Source of the DNA: Paraburkholderia sp. | Lineage (GTDB): Bacteria > Pseudomonadota > Gammaproteobacteria > Burkholderiales > Burkholderiaceae | DNA: 64,000 nt | Direction: 5' to 3' | Assembly (NCBI GenBank): GCA_004322045.1 | Contig: SCRN01000040.1 | Location: 62,001-126,000 of the forward strand | Shown here: positions 15,347-25,134 of the stretch, in pieces | Numbering within the stretch: position 1 is the stretch's first letter | How the letters are laid out: each line of letters begins with the position of its first letter | The notes under the pieces: model-generated | Database searches by the model: none | The model's input: only the letters and a program-made list of their open reading frames with translations | Told to the model about the DNA's origin: nothing | Position numbers and translations under genes: made by a program

Positions 15347-15769
15347 ATGGGCAAACAGAAGACCCACCCGAAACTCGAACAGGCGCTGACACGCGGCGAT
15401 CTCGCGATCCGCCAAGCCAATTCCGTGCGCGCCACCACCGTTCTGCAAGCGCTAGGCAAGATGGTGGTAGATGCCTGCGCGACGATCAGGGTGGAGGCGT
15501 TCACGTCCATTCCCGACGGCGACCGCATCTATGATCCCGATGCGGGCATTTGGCCGCAGACGCTATTGATTTCGCTCGACGGCCCCGTCGAAGAGGCCGA
15601 TCCGGACGAGATCCGCAAGGTTTGGCTCCTGGCGGACACGCCCTCGGTCGTTTTCCGCGTCGAATGGCAGCGGGCCGACGGCAAGATCGGTCGCCACGAG
15701 GCGCGGCCGTTCGCCACCGTGGCCTTTCTGAGCGATGTCGAGATTCCCTGGAGCGACGACGAGGAGTGA
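15347..15769 (+). CDS. Hypothetical protein (140 residues)
   Basis: The product is soluble, acidic and without a signal or membrane helix. It starts MGKQKTHPKLEQALTRGDLA and contains YDPDAGIWPQTLLISLDGPVE and VWLLADTPSVVFRVEW, ending in EIPWSDDEE. The beta-alternation in the second half suggests a compact alpha/beta fold. I do not recognise a family. It lies alone between the toxin-antitoxin pair and the NodIJ-like genes, reading away from the former. The 290 bases upstream contain no other gene. The codon pattern is like that of the host backbone. Confidence 0.55.
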   Translation: MGKQKTHPKLEQALTRGDLAIRQANSVRATTVLQALGKMVVDACATIRVEAFTSIPDGDRIYDPDAGIWPQTLLISLDGPVEEADPDEIRKVWLLADTPSVVFRVEWQRADGKIGRHEARPFATVAFLSDVEIPWSDDEE

Positions 15770-15847
15770 AGCGACGCGGCGCGATGCCAAGTTTGGCGAA
15801 GCGCCGTTGCTGACGGGGCGCGCACGTCCTCGCGCGCGCCCGTGCTT

Positions 15848-16693
15848 TCAGCGCATGAGCCGGCGTCTGAACAACCAGGCGCAGACGAAGAACGGTGCGA
15901 TCGCATAGGCGATCAGCACGGCTACGTGCAATCCAACATCGACGATCGGGCGCCCCAACATGGCGGCGCGGATCAGTTCGACGGCATGGGCGAGCGGCAA
16001 CGCCATCGCAACGTGGCGCACGCCCGAGGGCAGTTGTGCCAGCGGAAAAAACACGCCTGAGAGCAGGAGCATCGGCGTGAGCACGAGCGTCTGATAGAAC
16101 ATGAAGAAGTCGTATGAAGACGCGAGCGCCGTCACGATCATCGCGAGGCTCGCAAACGCGAGACCGGCCAGTGCAACGACGGGCAGGGCGAGCAGCATCG
16201 AGGGGAACCTCGCGTAGCCGAGTAGGCCCGCGACGAGCATGATCGCTGCCCCCGACAACACCGCCTTGCTGGCCGCCCAAACGATTTCGCCTATGACGAT
16301 GTCGCCGAGCGTCAAGGGCGTATGCATGATCGCCTCCCAAGTCCGCTGCACATGCATGCGCGAGAAGGCCGAATACATCGACTCGAACGAAGCGGACATC
16401 ATCACGCTCGAGCCGACGGTGCCGGCCGCCAAGAACGCGATGTACGAGACACCGTCGACATGGCCCACCATCAGCCCGAGCCCGAAGCCGAGTCCGAACA
16501 GGTAAATCATCGGATCGGCTAGATTGCCTAGCATCGAAGCGGCCGCGAGTTTGCGCCAGACCAAGTAGTTGCGCCGCCAAACCGAGACCCAGTTGGTTGC
16601 ATTGGCCGGCAGCGCGAGCGTCCAGCGGCGGGTGCGATGGCTCGAAGCGGTGTGGCGTGTGGGCACCTGCGTATCGTAAGGGGGAGCATCCAT
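15848..16693 (-). CDS. ABC-2 type export permease, NodJ-like
   Basis: The product is a 281-residue inner-membrane permease of the ABC-2/NodJ family with six predicted helices. Seen are [19 protein letters not shown], then the [16 protein letters not shown] start of the first helix. The conserved [39 protein letters not shown] and [11 protein letters not shown] follow; all are NodJ hallmarks. The partner ATPase gene lies just upstream on the same strand. In rhizobia NodIJ exports lipochitin oligosaccharides. In other betaproteobacteria the ortholog is a general efflux system of unknown substrate, and no nod genes are seen here. Confidence 0.88.
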   Translation of the reverse strand: MDAPPYDTQVPTRHTASSHRTRRWTLALPANATNWVSVWRRNYLVWRKLAAASMLGNLADPMIYLFGLGFGLGLMVGHVDGVSYIAFLAAGTVGSSVMMSASFESMYSAFSRMHVQRTWEAIMHTPLTLGDIVIGEIVWAASKAVLSGAAIMLVAGLLGYARFPSMLLALPVVALAGLAFASLAMIVTALASSYDFFMFYQTLVLTPMLLLSGVFFPLAQLPSGVRHVAMALPLAHAVELIRAAMLGRPIVDVGLHVAVLIAYAIAPFFVCAWLFRRRLMR

Positions 16694-16833
16694 CTTGCGT
16701 TGCCTTCAAGTCTGAGTGAGGGCGCGGCCATCGGCGCGGCGCAGCTATCCTCGGTTTCGCTCTTGGTTTGGGTCTGGGCTTCGGTTTCGGCGGCGCTCCC
16801 GAATTCGCCACGGGCGGCTGCCGCAAAAGCGGT

Positions 16834-17748
16834 TCAATCCTGCATTTCTCGTCCGGTCAGCCGCAAGAAGACGTCTTCGAGATTAGCTGGCCGGTGCAGA
16901 TAGCGCAGGCCCGCGCGACCCGCCAGTCGCGCGTGGATGGGCTCCGGATCGCGCACATAGCAAAACAGCGTGTCGCCGCTGATCTCCGTGCGCATTGCAA
17001 GCGGCGCCAACTCGTCGCGCAATGCGACCGGCGCCGCGCCGTATACCTCGATCACATCGCAACCGATCTCGTTTGCCACGAGCTCGCTCGGCGCCCCTTC
17101 GGCGATCTTGCGCCCTTCTTCGATGATGCACAGCCTGTCGCAGAGGCGTTCGGCTTCTTCCATGAAATGCGTCGTCAGCAAAATCGTCTTGCCTCTTGCC
17201 AACAATGAGCGCAACCGGTCCCAGATCAGATGGCGCGCCTGCGGGTCCAGGCCCGTCGTCGGTTCGTCGAGGATCAGGACGTCAGGATCGTTGATCAACG
17301 AGCGCGCCAGCGTCAACCGGCGTTTCATCCCGCCTGAAAGCTCGCCGACACGCGCGTCCGCCTTATTCTCGAGCCGCGCGAATTCGAGGAGCTCAGGCAC
17401 CATGGCGCGCGTCTTGCTGGCAGATAGGCCGAAATAACGGCCGAACACGAGCAGGTTTTCGCGGACGCTGAAGTCCGGGTCGAGATTGTCGAATTGCGGT
17501 ACGACGCCAACGCGCTGGCGCGCAAAGCGCGCGCCCGAGGGCACGCGGTGGCCGCAGAGGGAGACGACACCCGAATCGGGTTCGGCCAGCCCGAGCAGCA
17601 TTTTGATCGTGGTGGTTTTACCCGCGCCATTGGGGCCGAGCAAGCCGAAGCACTCGCCCGCGCGGACATGGAACGACAAGCCGTCGACGACGTTTTTGTC
17701 ACCGTAACGCTTGAGCACTTCGCACAATTCGATGGTGTAGGTGGACAT
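16834..17748 (-). CDS. ABC transporter ATPase, NodI-like
   Basis: The product is a 304-residue ATPase subunit. It has Walker [21 protein letters not shown], signature [12 protein letters not shown], and Walker [16 protein letters not shown]. The H-loop follows ([17 protein letters not shown]), and a C-terminal extension typical of NodI/DrrA ends [14 protein letters not shown] 17748 is chosen; a GTG at 17772 is possible. The permease gene begins 140 bases downstream. The gap contains a low-complexity repeat of Pro/Lys-type codons with no supported gene. It probably energises the adjacent permease. Confidence 0.88.
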   Translation of the reverse strand: MSTYTIELCEVLKRYGDKNVVDGLSFHVRAGECFGLLGPNGAGKTTTIKMLLGLAEPDSGVVSLCGHRVPSGARFARQRVGVVPQFDNLDPDFSVRENLLVFGRYFGLSASKTRAMVPELLEFARLENKADARVGELSGGMKRRLTLARSLINDPDVLILDEPTTGLDPQARHLIWDRLRSLLARGKTILLTTHFMEEAERLCDRLCIIEEGRKIAEGAPSELVANEIGCDVIEVYGAAPVALRDELAPLAMRTEISGDTLFCYVRDPEPIHARLAGRAGLRYLHRPANLEDVFLRLTGREMQD

Positions 17749-17996
17749 GAAAAGAAACGAGCGTAGCGACACATGTTCGAAGCGAACGGCGCCTCATTCT
17801 ATTGCATCGAGCACCGACGCCTCGCCTCGATGCGCAGCACGCCGTTGGTGCAATGCAGCGTCAACACGGGGCACTGCGGTTGCGGATCGATATCGAGAGG
17901 GGCGGCGCGTAGGCGTTTTCCTAGCCTTGCAAGACCCAGTGCGTCGCACCATGATGAAAAGGCGAACCGCGATCGGCGCGGATTGGGAGGCCAACG

Positions 17997-18491
17997 ATGG
18001 CAAGCTATAAAAAAATTCTGTTGTGCTACGACGGCACACGCGAGGGACGCAAAGCACTGCGTTGCGGCGCGGATCTCGCGCTCGATCTTAAGGCGGAGAC
18101 GCACCTGCTGTCCGTCGTCGATATGCGCACGAGCATTGCGCAAAGCGCGGGGCTGTTGACGGATGTCGCGTGCGGCCGCTTCGAGGACGCTGCCCGCGAG
18201 ATTCTGCAAGAAGGGGTGGATTGGCTAACCGAGCGCGGCGTACTAGCGCATGGTCACTTTGCGTTCGGTCATCCGATCGATGAAATCGCCAATCTTGCAG
18301 AGGAACTCGCCGTCGATCTCGTCGTCGTGGGCCATCGCTCACGTAGCGGGCTGTCGCGATGGTGGATGGGCTCGGGCACTACGCATTTACTCGATCGCGT
18401 CTCTTGCAGCATCCTGGTGGCCGTCTCAACGCGCAACGAGCTGGAGGAGCCTTCGACGGCGCCAGCCTCGCCAAGCGGAGCGGTAACGTGA
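17997..18491 (+). CDS. Universal stress protein, UspA family
   Basis: The product is a 164-residue single Usp domain. It opens with SYKKILLCYDGTREGRKAL, including the family Asp, and carries VDLVVVGHRSRSG followed by LSRWWMGSGTTHLLDRV. This is the G-x2-G-x9-G-S type nucleotide-binding motif of ATP-binding Usps, here with minor variation. The C-terminal tail after residue 145 is disordered and Pro/Ser-rich. GGGAGG about six bases before ATG is a good ribosome site. It is divergent from the NodIJ pair and probably stands alone. Role: stress survival by ATP-binding regulation. Confidence 0.88.
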   Translation: MASYKKILLCYDGTREGRKALRCGADLALDLKAETHLLSVVDMRTSIAQSAGLLTDVACGRFEDAAREILQEGVDWLTERGVLAHGHFAFGHPIDEIANLAEELAVDLVVVGHRSRSGLSRWWMGSGTTHLLDRVSCSILVAVSTRNELEEPSTAPASPSGAVT

Positions 18492-18629
18492 AATAACGTT
18501 GGGCGCCGCGTAGCTCCTCCGGAGCGAGCGGCGTTGTGAGCCAAAGTCGCTGCGCAAGGCTGTGCGGTGCATAGCGCACCGCTTGGGCGATGCCGCTGGA
18601 TCGCCATCACCGCGGTGACGCCATGCGGG

Positions 18630-19268
18630 CTACGAGGGCAATTCGACGGCGTCGATCTGCCAAGAGAACCACCCGCGGCGATGAAAGACGACGCTGTACG
18701 CGGGGCGGTCGCCGCCGCCCGCATAGCTGACGGCGAACGTGTCCATATCGCGATAACCCGCGCTGCCTTTTGCGCGCGGCGCCTGCGGCGTAGCGGAAGA
18801 CCCCGGCGAGGGCGGCGCCTCCGGCTGTTGCGACGCTGGCTCGGATTGCTGATCGATGACGGCCGGTGGCGCCTCGCCGGGCTCGCCGCGCGGCGGTAAG
18901 CCGGCGAGCAGGGCCGCTACGCCGTCCGGCGTAGCATAGGCGTCCACTAGCGGATCGACGAGCGCCATGCCGACGAGCGCGCCGAGCGCCGCGAACGGAT
19001 GCTGCAGTTTTTGCGTTTGGACTCGCCTGCTCAGCATTTGCGTGACTTGCTGCTTCAGACTTGCCCGGAGCGCCGGGTAATCGACATAACGATCGATCAT
19101 TTGAGCGTCGCGCTCTTGCACTGCGTCACGTACCCGACTGAGCACGAGATAGGGCGATGCGTAAATCAGGACGACGAGCACGAGCACGATGATCGCAACG
19201 CCTGTCACAACGGCGGCGATGGGTTTTCGTGCGGTCGGGCGGTTCGCTTGTGTCTTCTCTTGTGTCAT
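18630..19268 (-). CDS. DUF2939-family membrane-anchored protein
   Basis: The product is a 212-residue protein with one N-terminal membrane helix (about residues 18-40) and a periplasmic body. The segment SPYLVLSRVRDAVQERDAQM, then YVDYPALRASLKQQV, is typical of DUF2939. A Pro/Ser/Gln-rich linker (about 140-170) leads to a final beta domain with FSWQIDAVELPS. The family function is unknown. I prefer ATG 19268; a TTG at 19295 would add nine residues. It stands between unrelated genes and shows no operon partner. Confidence 0.78.
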   Translation of the reverse strand: MTQEKTQANRPTARKPIAAVVTGVAIIVLVLVVLIYASPYLVLSRVRDAVQERDAQMIDRYVDYPALRASLKQQVTQMLSRRVQTQKLQHPFAALGALVGMALVDPLVDAYATPDGVAALLAGLPPRGEPGEAPPAVIDQQSEPASQQPEAPPSPGSSATPQAPRAKGSAGYRDMDTFAVSYAGGGDRPAYSVVFHRRGWFSWQIDAVELPS

Positions 19269-19362
19269 AAGGAGTCGGTCTTTGTCGGTGTCCAAGCTTT
19301 AGAGACAACGACCGAGCCGAAACGATCCCTAATGAGGGTGGGGAAGCACACGATTACTTGCA

Positions 19363-19692
19363 TTATGTGGTTGCCGCAGCGCGTTCGTCGGCAATGCACC
19401 GATCGATCATCTTGCAAACGGCATCGATCGTGCCGACGAGAATGACGCGCGACGCGCCGTGGTAGACCCGCACGGGCGCTCGTCGCGCCGGCTCGGCATG
19501 CAATGCGTTGTTGAGCGATACGCGTGCGAATGCGGGTAGCGCGGAAGGTTGCATGTTGGCGCACGGATCCTCCTCGCGTTGATGCGCGGCACTTGGGCGA
19601 AGCGTGTCGAGCGGCGGGCAGGGAATCAGGCTGCGCAAGTGACGCAGGCGGCCAAAAGCGCGAAAAGGCATGAGGCGAGCAAGGCGATCCAT
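19363..19692 (-). CDS. Hypothetical protein co-transcribed with lexA (109 residues)
   Basis: The gene begins 24 bases after the lexA stop and has a good AGGAG ribosome site, so it belongs to the SOS-controlled lexA operon. The product has a basic N-terminus (MDRLARLMPFRAFGRL). The more conserved-looking end, VRVYHGASRVILVGTIDAVC, is followed by KMIDRCIADERAA. No known fold is recognised. In pseudomonads lexA is followed by sulA, but this protein does not look like SulA. A damage-related role is inferred only from linkage. Confidence 0.6.
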   Translation of the reverse strand: MDRLARLMPFRAFGRLRHLRSLIPCPPLDTLRPSAAHQREEDPCANMQPSALPAFARVSLNNALHAEPARRAPVRVYHGASRVILVGTIDAVCKMIDRCIADERAAATT

Positions 19693-19716
19693 GGCGGCTC
19701 CTAAGCGTGTTCAGAG

Positions 19717-20364
19717 TCAGAATTCAGTGGGACGGATGAGGCCCACCGCGATGCCTTCGAGCGCGAAATCGGCGCTGCCGGCTTGGACGAAGATATTCTC
19801 GTAATCGGGGTTCTCGGCGATTAGTTCGATGCCGTTCGACCGCCGTTTCAACCGCTTGACCGTCACATCGTCGCCCAGCCGCGCGACGATGATCTGACCG
19901 TCCTTCGCTTCGCTACGCTTTTGCACGGCGAGCAAATCGCCATCGAGGATGCCGGCGTCGCGCATCGATAGCCCGCGCACCTTGAGCAGGTAATCGGGCT
20001 TGCTCGAAAAGAGCGCCGGATCGCACGCGTAGTGTTGCGCAATATGTTCTTGCGCGAGGATGGGGCTGCCGGCCGCCACACGCCCAACGAGCGGCAATGA
20101 CAGTTGCATCAACGCCGGATGCGGCAACGATAATTGATGCGGCATGTCCTCGAACGCCAGCAGCCGAATGCCGCGCGATGCTCCCGCGGCCAATTCGATG
20201 ACGCCTTTGCGCGCGAGCGCCCTCAAATGCTCTTCGGCCGAATTCGCCGAAGAGAAACCGAGCGCGGCCGCGATTTCCGCCCGCGTGGGCGGAAATCCGC
20301 TGTGTTCGATCGATTGGCGGATCAGATCGTAAACCTGCTGTTGCCGTGCGGTAAGTTTGGTCAT
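19717..20364 (-). CDS. lexA: LexA repressor
   Basis: The product is the 215-residue SOS repressor. The N-terminal winged helix runs from [17 protein letters not shown] to [15 protein letters not shown]. The C-terminal self-cleavage domain has the scissile Ala98-Gly99 (GRVAAGSP), nucleophile Ser133 ([11 protein letters not shown]) and general base Lys170 ([10 protein letters not shown]). Start ATG 20364 gives the usual length. Two perfect LexA boxes lie 8 and 27 bases upstream, so the gene is autoregulated. The small gene downstream is likely in the same operon. Confidence 0.97.
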   Translation of the reverse strand: MTKLTARQQQVYDLIRQSIEHSGFPPTRAEIAAALGFSSANSAEEHLRALARKGVIELAAGASRGIRLLAFEDMPHQLSLPHPALMQLSLPLVGRVAAGSPILAQEHIAQHYACDPALFSSKPDYLLKVRGLSMRDAGILDGDLLAVQKRSEAKDGQIIVARLGDDVTVKRLKRRSNGIELIAENPDYENIFVQAGSADFALEGIAVGLIRPTEF

Positions 20365-20371
20365 AGCGCCA

Positions 20372-20406
20372 CTGTATGGATAGACAGTCGCTGTATTTTT
20401 ATACAG
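20372..20406 (-). promoter_or_regulatory. Two tandem LexA boxes in the lexA promoter
   Basis: Box 1 at 20372-20387 is CTGTATGGATAGACAG and box 2 at 20391-20406 is CTGTATTTTTATACAG. Both fit CTGT-N8-ACAG exactly and are three bases apart. Box 1 differs at one base from the prophage box at 13792. The pair forms the autoregulatory operator of lexA. Confidence 0.93.
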
Positions 20407-20759
20407 TACTCGCAGGAACACAAGTGCTATGTTGCGACCCCGCAGCGGCGCTTAGCAGAAAAAGGAATTAAGGAATGATGATTTATTTGTTTTAGGAATA
20501 AGCGGGAGTGCATAGACTGGCCGCTCCGAGCCTGCCTGAGCCCGGGCCCCGGGGCGTGGCCGAAGGGTTGCCACTGAACGAGAGACTGAACGGGCGGCCC
20601 GGTGGTCCAAGGGCGGTTCTTGCAAGTTCCGCTACGACGACGTGCACGCCGGTGATTTGCAGCCTGTCGCGCCAGGCCTTGGAGCGAGCGGTGCGGGAGC
20701 GCGACCCGGCCGTTCGCATCGATCGATTACAACATTCGCGCTTTGTCGAAGAGGTCAGC
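20407..20759. other. Intergenic region between lexA and cysB
   Basis: These 353 bases hold the divergent promoters of lexA and cysB. The part next to lexA is AT-rich. From about 20520 the sequence is GC-rich, with an open frame in phase with cysB from 20508. I reject that extension because it lacks LysR-type sequence. GAGG before ATG 20760 is the ribosome site. Confidence 0.5.
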
Positions 20760-21686
20760 ATGAACTTCCAGCAACTACGCTTCGTGCGCGAAGCGGTACG
20801 CCGCAACTTGAACCTGACCGAGGTGGCCAACACCCTATTCACCTCCCAATCGGGCGTATCCAAGCAGATCAAGGATTTGGAGGACGAGTTGGGCATCGAT
20901 ATCTTCGTGCGCCGCGGTAAGCGGCTCACGGGCTTGACCGAGCCAGGCAAAGCCGTGCATCAGTTGATCGAGCGCATGTTGCTCGATGCGGAGAACATGC
21001 GCCGCGTCGCGCGGCAATTCGCCGACGAGGACACGGGGCACCTTGTCGTCGCGACGACGCACACTCAAGCACGCTATGCGTTGCCGAAGGTCGTGCGCGA
21101 ATTTACGCAGGAGTTTCCGAAGGTGCAGCTCGCGTTGCGTCAGGGCAACCCACGGCAAATCGCACAAATGCTCATCGATGGCGACGCGGACATCGCCATT
21201 TCCACCGAGGCGCTCGATCGCTTCGCCGACATCGTCACGTTTCCGTGCTATTCGTGGCATCACGTCGTCGTCGTGCCGAAACACCACCCGCTGGTCGGGC
21301 GCGCCAACGTCTCGTTAGAGGAGGTCGCAGAGTACCCCGTCATCACTTACGATCGGGATTTCACGGGCCGCTCGCATATCGACGAATCGTTCGCAAGGGC
21401 GGGCGTGCTACCCGACGTCGTGCTGACGGCGATCGACGCCGACGTCATCAAGACCTATGTCGAGCTGGGGATGGGTGTGGGGATCGTCGCGGCAATGGCG
21501 CACGATCCCAAGCGCGACACGGAACTCGTTGCGCTCGACTCGCAGCATCTGTTCGAAGGCAGCACGACACGGGTGGGCTTGCGCAAAGGGGCGTTCATGC
21601 GCGCTTTCGCCTATCGCTTCATCGAAATGTTCGCGCCGCACCTTTCCGAGAGCGACATCGCCGGGCAGTTGCGCGAGGCGGCATAA
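20760..21686 (+). CDS. cysB: LysR-type regulator CysB
   Basis: The product is a 308-residue LysR-type regulator of the CysB/Cbl group, controlling sulfur assimilation. The start MNFQQLRFVREAVRRNLNLT, then TSQSGVSKQIKDLEDELG, is the CysB-type helix-turn-helix. The effector domain contains VVATTHTQARYALP, the conserved sulfate/acetylserine-binding TTHTQARY motif. YPVITYDRDFTGRSHIDE and ELGMGVGIVAAMA follow. Length is slightly shorter than the enteric CysB. A Cbl/SsuR paralog cannot be excluded without comparison. Confidence 0.85.
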   Translation: MNFQQLRFVREAVRRNLNLTEVANTLFTSQSGVSKQIKDLEDELGIDIFVRRGKRLTGLTEPGKAVHQLIERMLLDAENMRRVARQFADEDTGHLVVATTHTQARYALPKVVREFTQEFPKVQLALRQGNPRQIAQMLIDGDADIAISTEALDRFADIVTFPCYSWHHVVVVPKHHPLVGRANVSLEEVAEYPVITYDRDFTGRSHIDESFARAGVLPDVVLTAIDADVIKTYVELGMGVGIVAAMAHDPKRDTELVALDSQHLFEGSTTRVGLRKGAFMRAFAYRFIEMFAPHLSESDIAGQLREAA

Positions 21687-21784
21687 GCCCGGGTGGCGCG
21701 GCGGCGCTTCGATGAGCCGCGTCGCCACCGTAAAGCGCATTGAACGCATTTATTCGCGCTAGCGGCACGGTTAGAATGGCGCCC

Positions 21785-22807
21785 ATGATTACCACCCACA
21801 CTTCCGCTTCCACTGCTGCACTGCCGCGCATCGCCGTACTCGCGACGGGCGGCACGATCGCCGGCTCGGCCGCCGATGCCGCTCAGACCTCGGGCTATCA
21901 AGCCGGCGTCGTCGGCGTCGATCGACTATTGGCCGCCGTGCCGGCGCTTTCTCAAGTGGCCCGCATCGAGGCCGAGCAAGTCGCGAGCATCGACAGCAAA
22001 GACTTGGACGTCGCGCTGTGGACCACGCTCGGTGCGCGCATTGCCGAACTTGCCGCACGCGAGGACATTGACGGCATCGTCATCACACACGGCACGGATA
22101 CGCTCGAAGAAACCGCGTACGCGCTGCATTTGACGGTCAAAACCGACAAGCCGGTCGTGCTGACGGCCGCTATGCGGCCCTCGTCGGCCCTTTCCGCAGA
22201 TGGCCCGTTGAACTTGCTCGGCGCTGTGACGGTCGCCGGTTCGCAGGCTGCGCGGGGGCTGGGCGTTCTCGTCGCCTTCAATAATCGAATTCACTGCGCG
22301 CGCGACGTCGTCAAGACGAGCACGTACGCCGTCGATGCCTTTCATTCACCCGAGATCGGCGTGCTCGGCTGGGTGCAAGACGGCCGCGTGGAGTTTCAGC
22401 GCGCCGCGCTGCGGCCCCATACGAGCGCGACGCCATTCGTGCTCGGCGCATCGTGGCCGAATGTCGAAGTCGTCGCGAGCTATGCGGGCGCGTCGCGCAC
22501 GGCCGTCGACGCGCTCGTCGCGGCCGGTGTGCGGGGCATCGTCGTCGCTGGGACCGGCAACGGTTCGATCCATGCAACCGTTCAAGCTGCGCTTGGCGAG
22601 GCGCGCGCAGGTGGTGTCGCGGTGGTGCGTGCATCGCGCGTCGGCTCGGGCCACGTCATGCGCAACGGCGCGGCGCCGGACGATGCGCTCGGATTCGTGA
22701 GCGCCGGCACGCTCAACCCTTATAAAGCGCGGGTGCTGCTGATGCTCGCGCTGGCGGTGGGCGAGAGCGAGCCGGCCGCGCTGCAGCAGGTCTTCGATAC
22801 GTATTGA
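21785..22807 (+). CDS. L-asparaginase
   Basis: The product is a 340-residue asparaginase of the bacterial type (AnsA/AnsB superfamily), converting Asn to Asp and ammonia. Seen are the first catalytic Thr in AVLATGGTIAGSA, the second triad in VITHGTDTLEETAY (Thr-Asp), and the Lys-containing loop LTAAMRPSSALSADGPLNLL. The end has SAGTLNPYKARVLLMLAL. The NPYKAR end and overall length favour the type II (AnsB) branch, but there is no clear signal peptide, so a cytoplasmic form is possible. ATG 21785 is preferred; 21776 and 21740 are alternatives. Confidence 0.9.
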   Translation: MITTHTSASTAALPRIAVLATGGTIAGSAADAAQTSGYQAGVVGVDRLLAAVPALSQVARIEAEQVASIDSKDLDVALWTTLGARIAELAAREDIDGIVITHGTDTLEETAYALHLTVKTDKPVVLTAAMRPSSALSADGPLNLLGAVTVAGSQAARGLGVLVAFNNRIHCARDVVKTSTYAVDAFHSPEIGVLGWVQDGRVEFQRAALRPHTSATPFVLGASWPNVEVVASYAGASRTAVDALVAAGVRGIVVAGTGNGSIHATVQAALGEARAGGVAVVRASRVGSGHVMRNGAAPDDALGFVSAGTLNPYKARVLLMLALAVGESEPAALQQVFDTY

Positions 22808-23210
22808 CTCCGCTCGGGGAAGGCGCTGCAAGCAGCCGCCCACACCGCATGGGCCGAGCCGAGCGGCGAAAGGCCGGCGCCGAAAGCGCACTGCGAGATC
22901 GAACGCTAGCGAAGCGATATTGCAATAGGTTGAATGGTTGGCAATCCGACAGACGGACACCCGACGACGACGTCTGACCGACCAAGGCTTCCCCGGCGCC
23001 GCCGGGTGCCGCTGCGGACCCCACTGCCGCTCTCAGCCCGAAAGCGGCTTTTGCTTCCCCTGCCGGTTGCAGTTCAGCTTGTCGGCCTGCGCCGCGCATC
23101 GACAATGCGCGTCAGAGCCTGACCTCACCGCTCACGAAAGGGGAAGCGCCCCACGTGCCGGCCGTTCTTGCGTGCCTCCCGAACGGCCGAATCCTGCTTG
23201 GCCTGTCACT
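22808..23210. other. Intergenic region, no gene seen
   Basis: These 403 bases lie between the convergent asparaginase and garR genes. They are GC-rich with frequent short inverted GC runs. I see no gene, tRNA or clear terminator with a T run here. Confidence 0.5.
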
Positions 23211-24128
23211 TCATCGCGCCAGTGCCGCGCCCTCGGTTTGCGCCGGCGCTTCGGCGATCTCGAACCCGGACATGATTTCGAGCGCGCGCAAAAGCGCCGA
23301 ATGATCCCAATTGCCGCCGTCATGGGCTGCGCAGACGCTGAACAGCTGCTGGGCGCTGGCCGTGTGCGGCAACGCAATGCCGAGTTTGCGCGCGCCGTCC
23401 AACGCGAGGTTCAGGTCCTTGCGATGCAAGTCGATGCGGAACCCCGGCTTGAACGCGCGCTTGGTCATCCGCTCGCCGTGGACTTCGAGAATGCGCGAGG
23501 AGGCAAAGCCACCCATCAGCGCGCGGCGCACGCGTTCGGGATCGGCGCCCGAGCGCGCCGCGAACAGGAGCGCCTCGGCCACGGCTTCGATGTTCAGCGC
23601 GACGATGATTTGATTGGCGACCTTGCAGGTCTGGCCCGCGCCGTTGTCGCCGACGAGCGTAATGTTCTTTCCCATGAGCTCGAACAGCGGCTTCGCGCGC
23701 TCGAACGCGTCTTCTGGGCCGCCCACCATGATCGAGAGCGTCGCCTCGCGCGCGCCGACCTCGCCGCCCGACACCGGCGCGTCGAGGTAGTCGCAGCCTA
23801 GCGCATTGATGCGTTCGGCGAACTCGCGCGTATCGAGCGGGGAGATGGAGCTCATATCGATGACGAGCTTGCCGCGCGAGAGGCCCCGGGCTACGCCGTC
23901 GTCTCCGAACAGCACCTTCGCGACATCGGGCGTGTCGGGCACCATCGAGATGACGATGTCCGCTTCGCGCGCGACGGCGGTCGAGTCGGCCGCGAGATGT
24001 GCGCGTTCGCGCAAGTCGTCCGGCACGGGATAGGCGCCGTTCACGTACAGCGTATGACCGCCTTTGAGTAGATTTCGCGCCATATGGGCGCCCATGATGC
24101 CGAGGCCGATGAAACCGATCTTTGCCAT
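23211..24128 (-). CDS. garR: 2-hydroxy-3-oxopropionate (tartronate semialdehyde) reductase
   Basis: The product is a 305-residue beta-hydroxyacid dehydrogenase that reduces tartronate semialdehyde to D-glycerate with NAD(P)H. Seen are the N-terminal Rossmann motif IGFIGLGIMGAHMARNLLKG and DAPVSGGEVGAREATLSIM. The catalytic-Lys segment GDNGAGQTCKVANQI follows, and then KDLNLALDGARKLG. It is the last gene of gcl-hyi-garR, the route from glyoxylate to glycerate. The symbols garR and glxR are both used for this enzyme. No glycerate kinase is seen in the window. Confidence 0.92.
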   Translation of the reverse strand: MAKIGFIGLGIMGAHMARNLLKGGHTLYVNGAYPVPDDLRERAHLAADSTAVAREADIVISMVPDTPDVAKVLFGDDGVARGLSRGKLVIDMSSISPLDTREFAERINALGCDYLDAPVSGGEVGAREATLSIMVGGPEDAFERAKPLFELMGKNITLVGDNGAGQTCKVANQIIVALNIEAVAEALLFAARSGADPERVRRALMGGFASSRILEVHGERMTKRAFKPGFRIDLHRKDLNLALDGARKLGIALPHTASAQQLFSVCAAHDGGNWDHSALLRALEIMSGFEIAEAPAQTEGAALAR

Positions 24129-24206
24129 GTCGATGTCTTCCGTTTAGCGATACGTCGTGTTCAGAAAAAGCGGGGAGTCGTTTCCGGGTATCCCGGCAGG
24201 CTCGCG

Positions 24207-25001
<795 letters not shown>

Positions 25002-25134
25002 GATGCGCTCGCGCGTCGGTCGGTCAGTTAGTCGGTCAGTTGGTCAGTCGGTTATCGAGGAGGGGGACGATCGCCGCTTGCTCGGCGATCGTCGGCTCGT
25101 TCGATGATTCGGTAGGCGGCGCGGCGGGCGCGCC

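Noticed and set aside
20508-20759. N-terminal extension of CysB
   Set aside because: The LysR domain starts at ATG 20760; upstream codons are Pro/Arg/Ala-rich with no homology.
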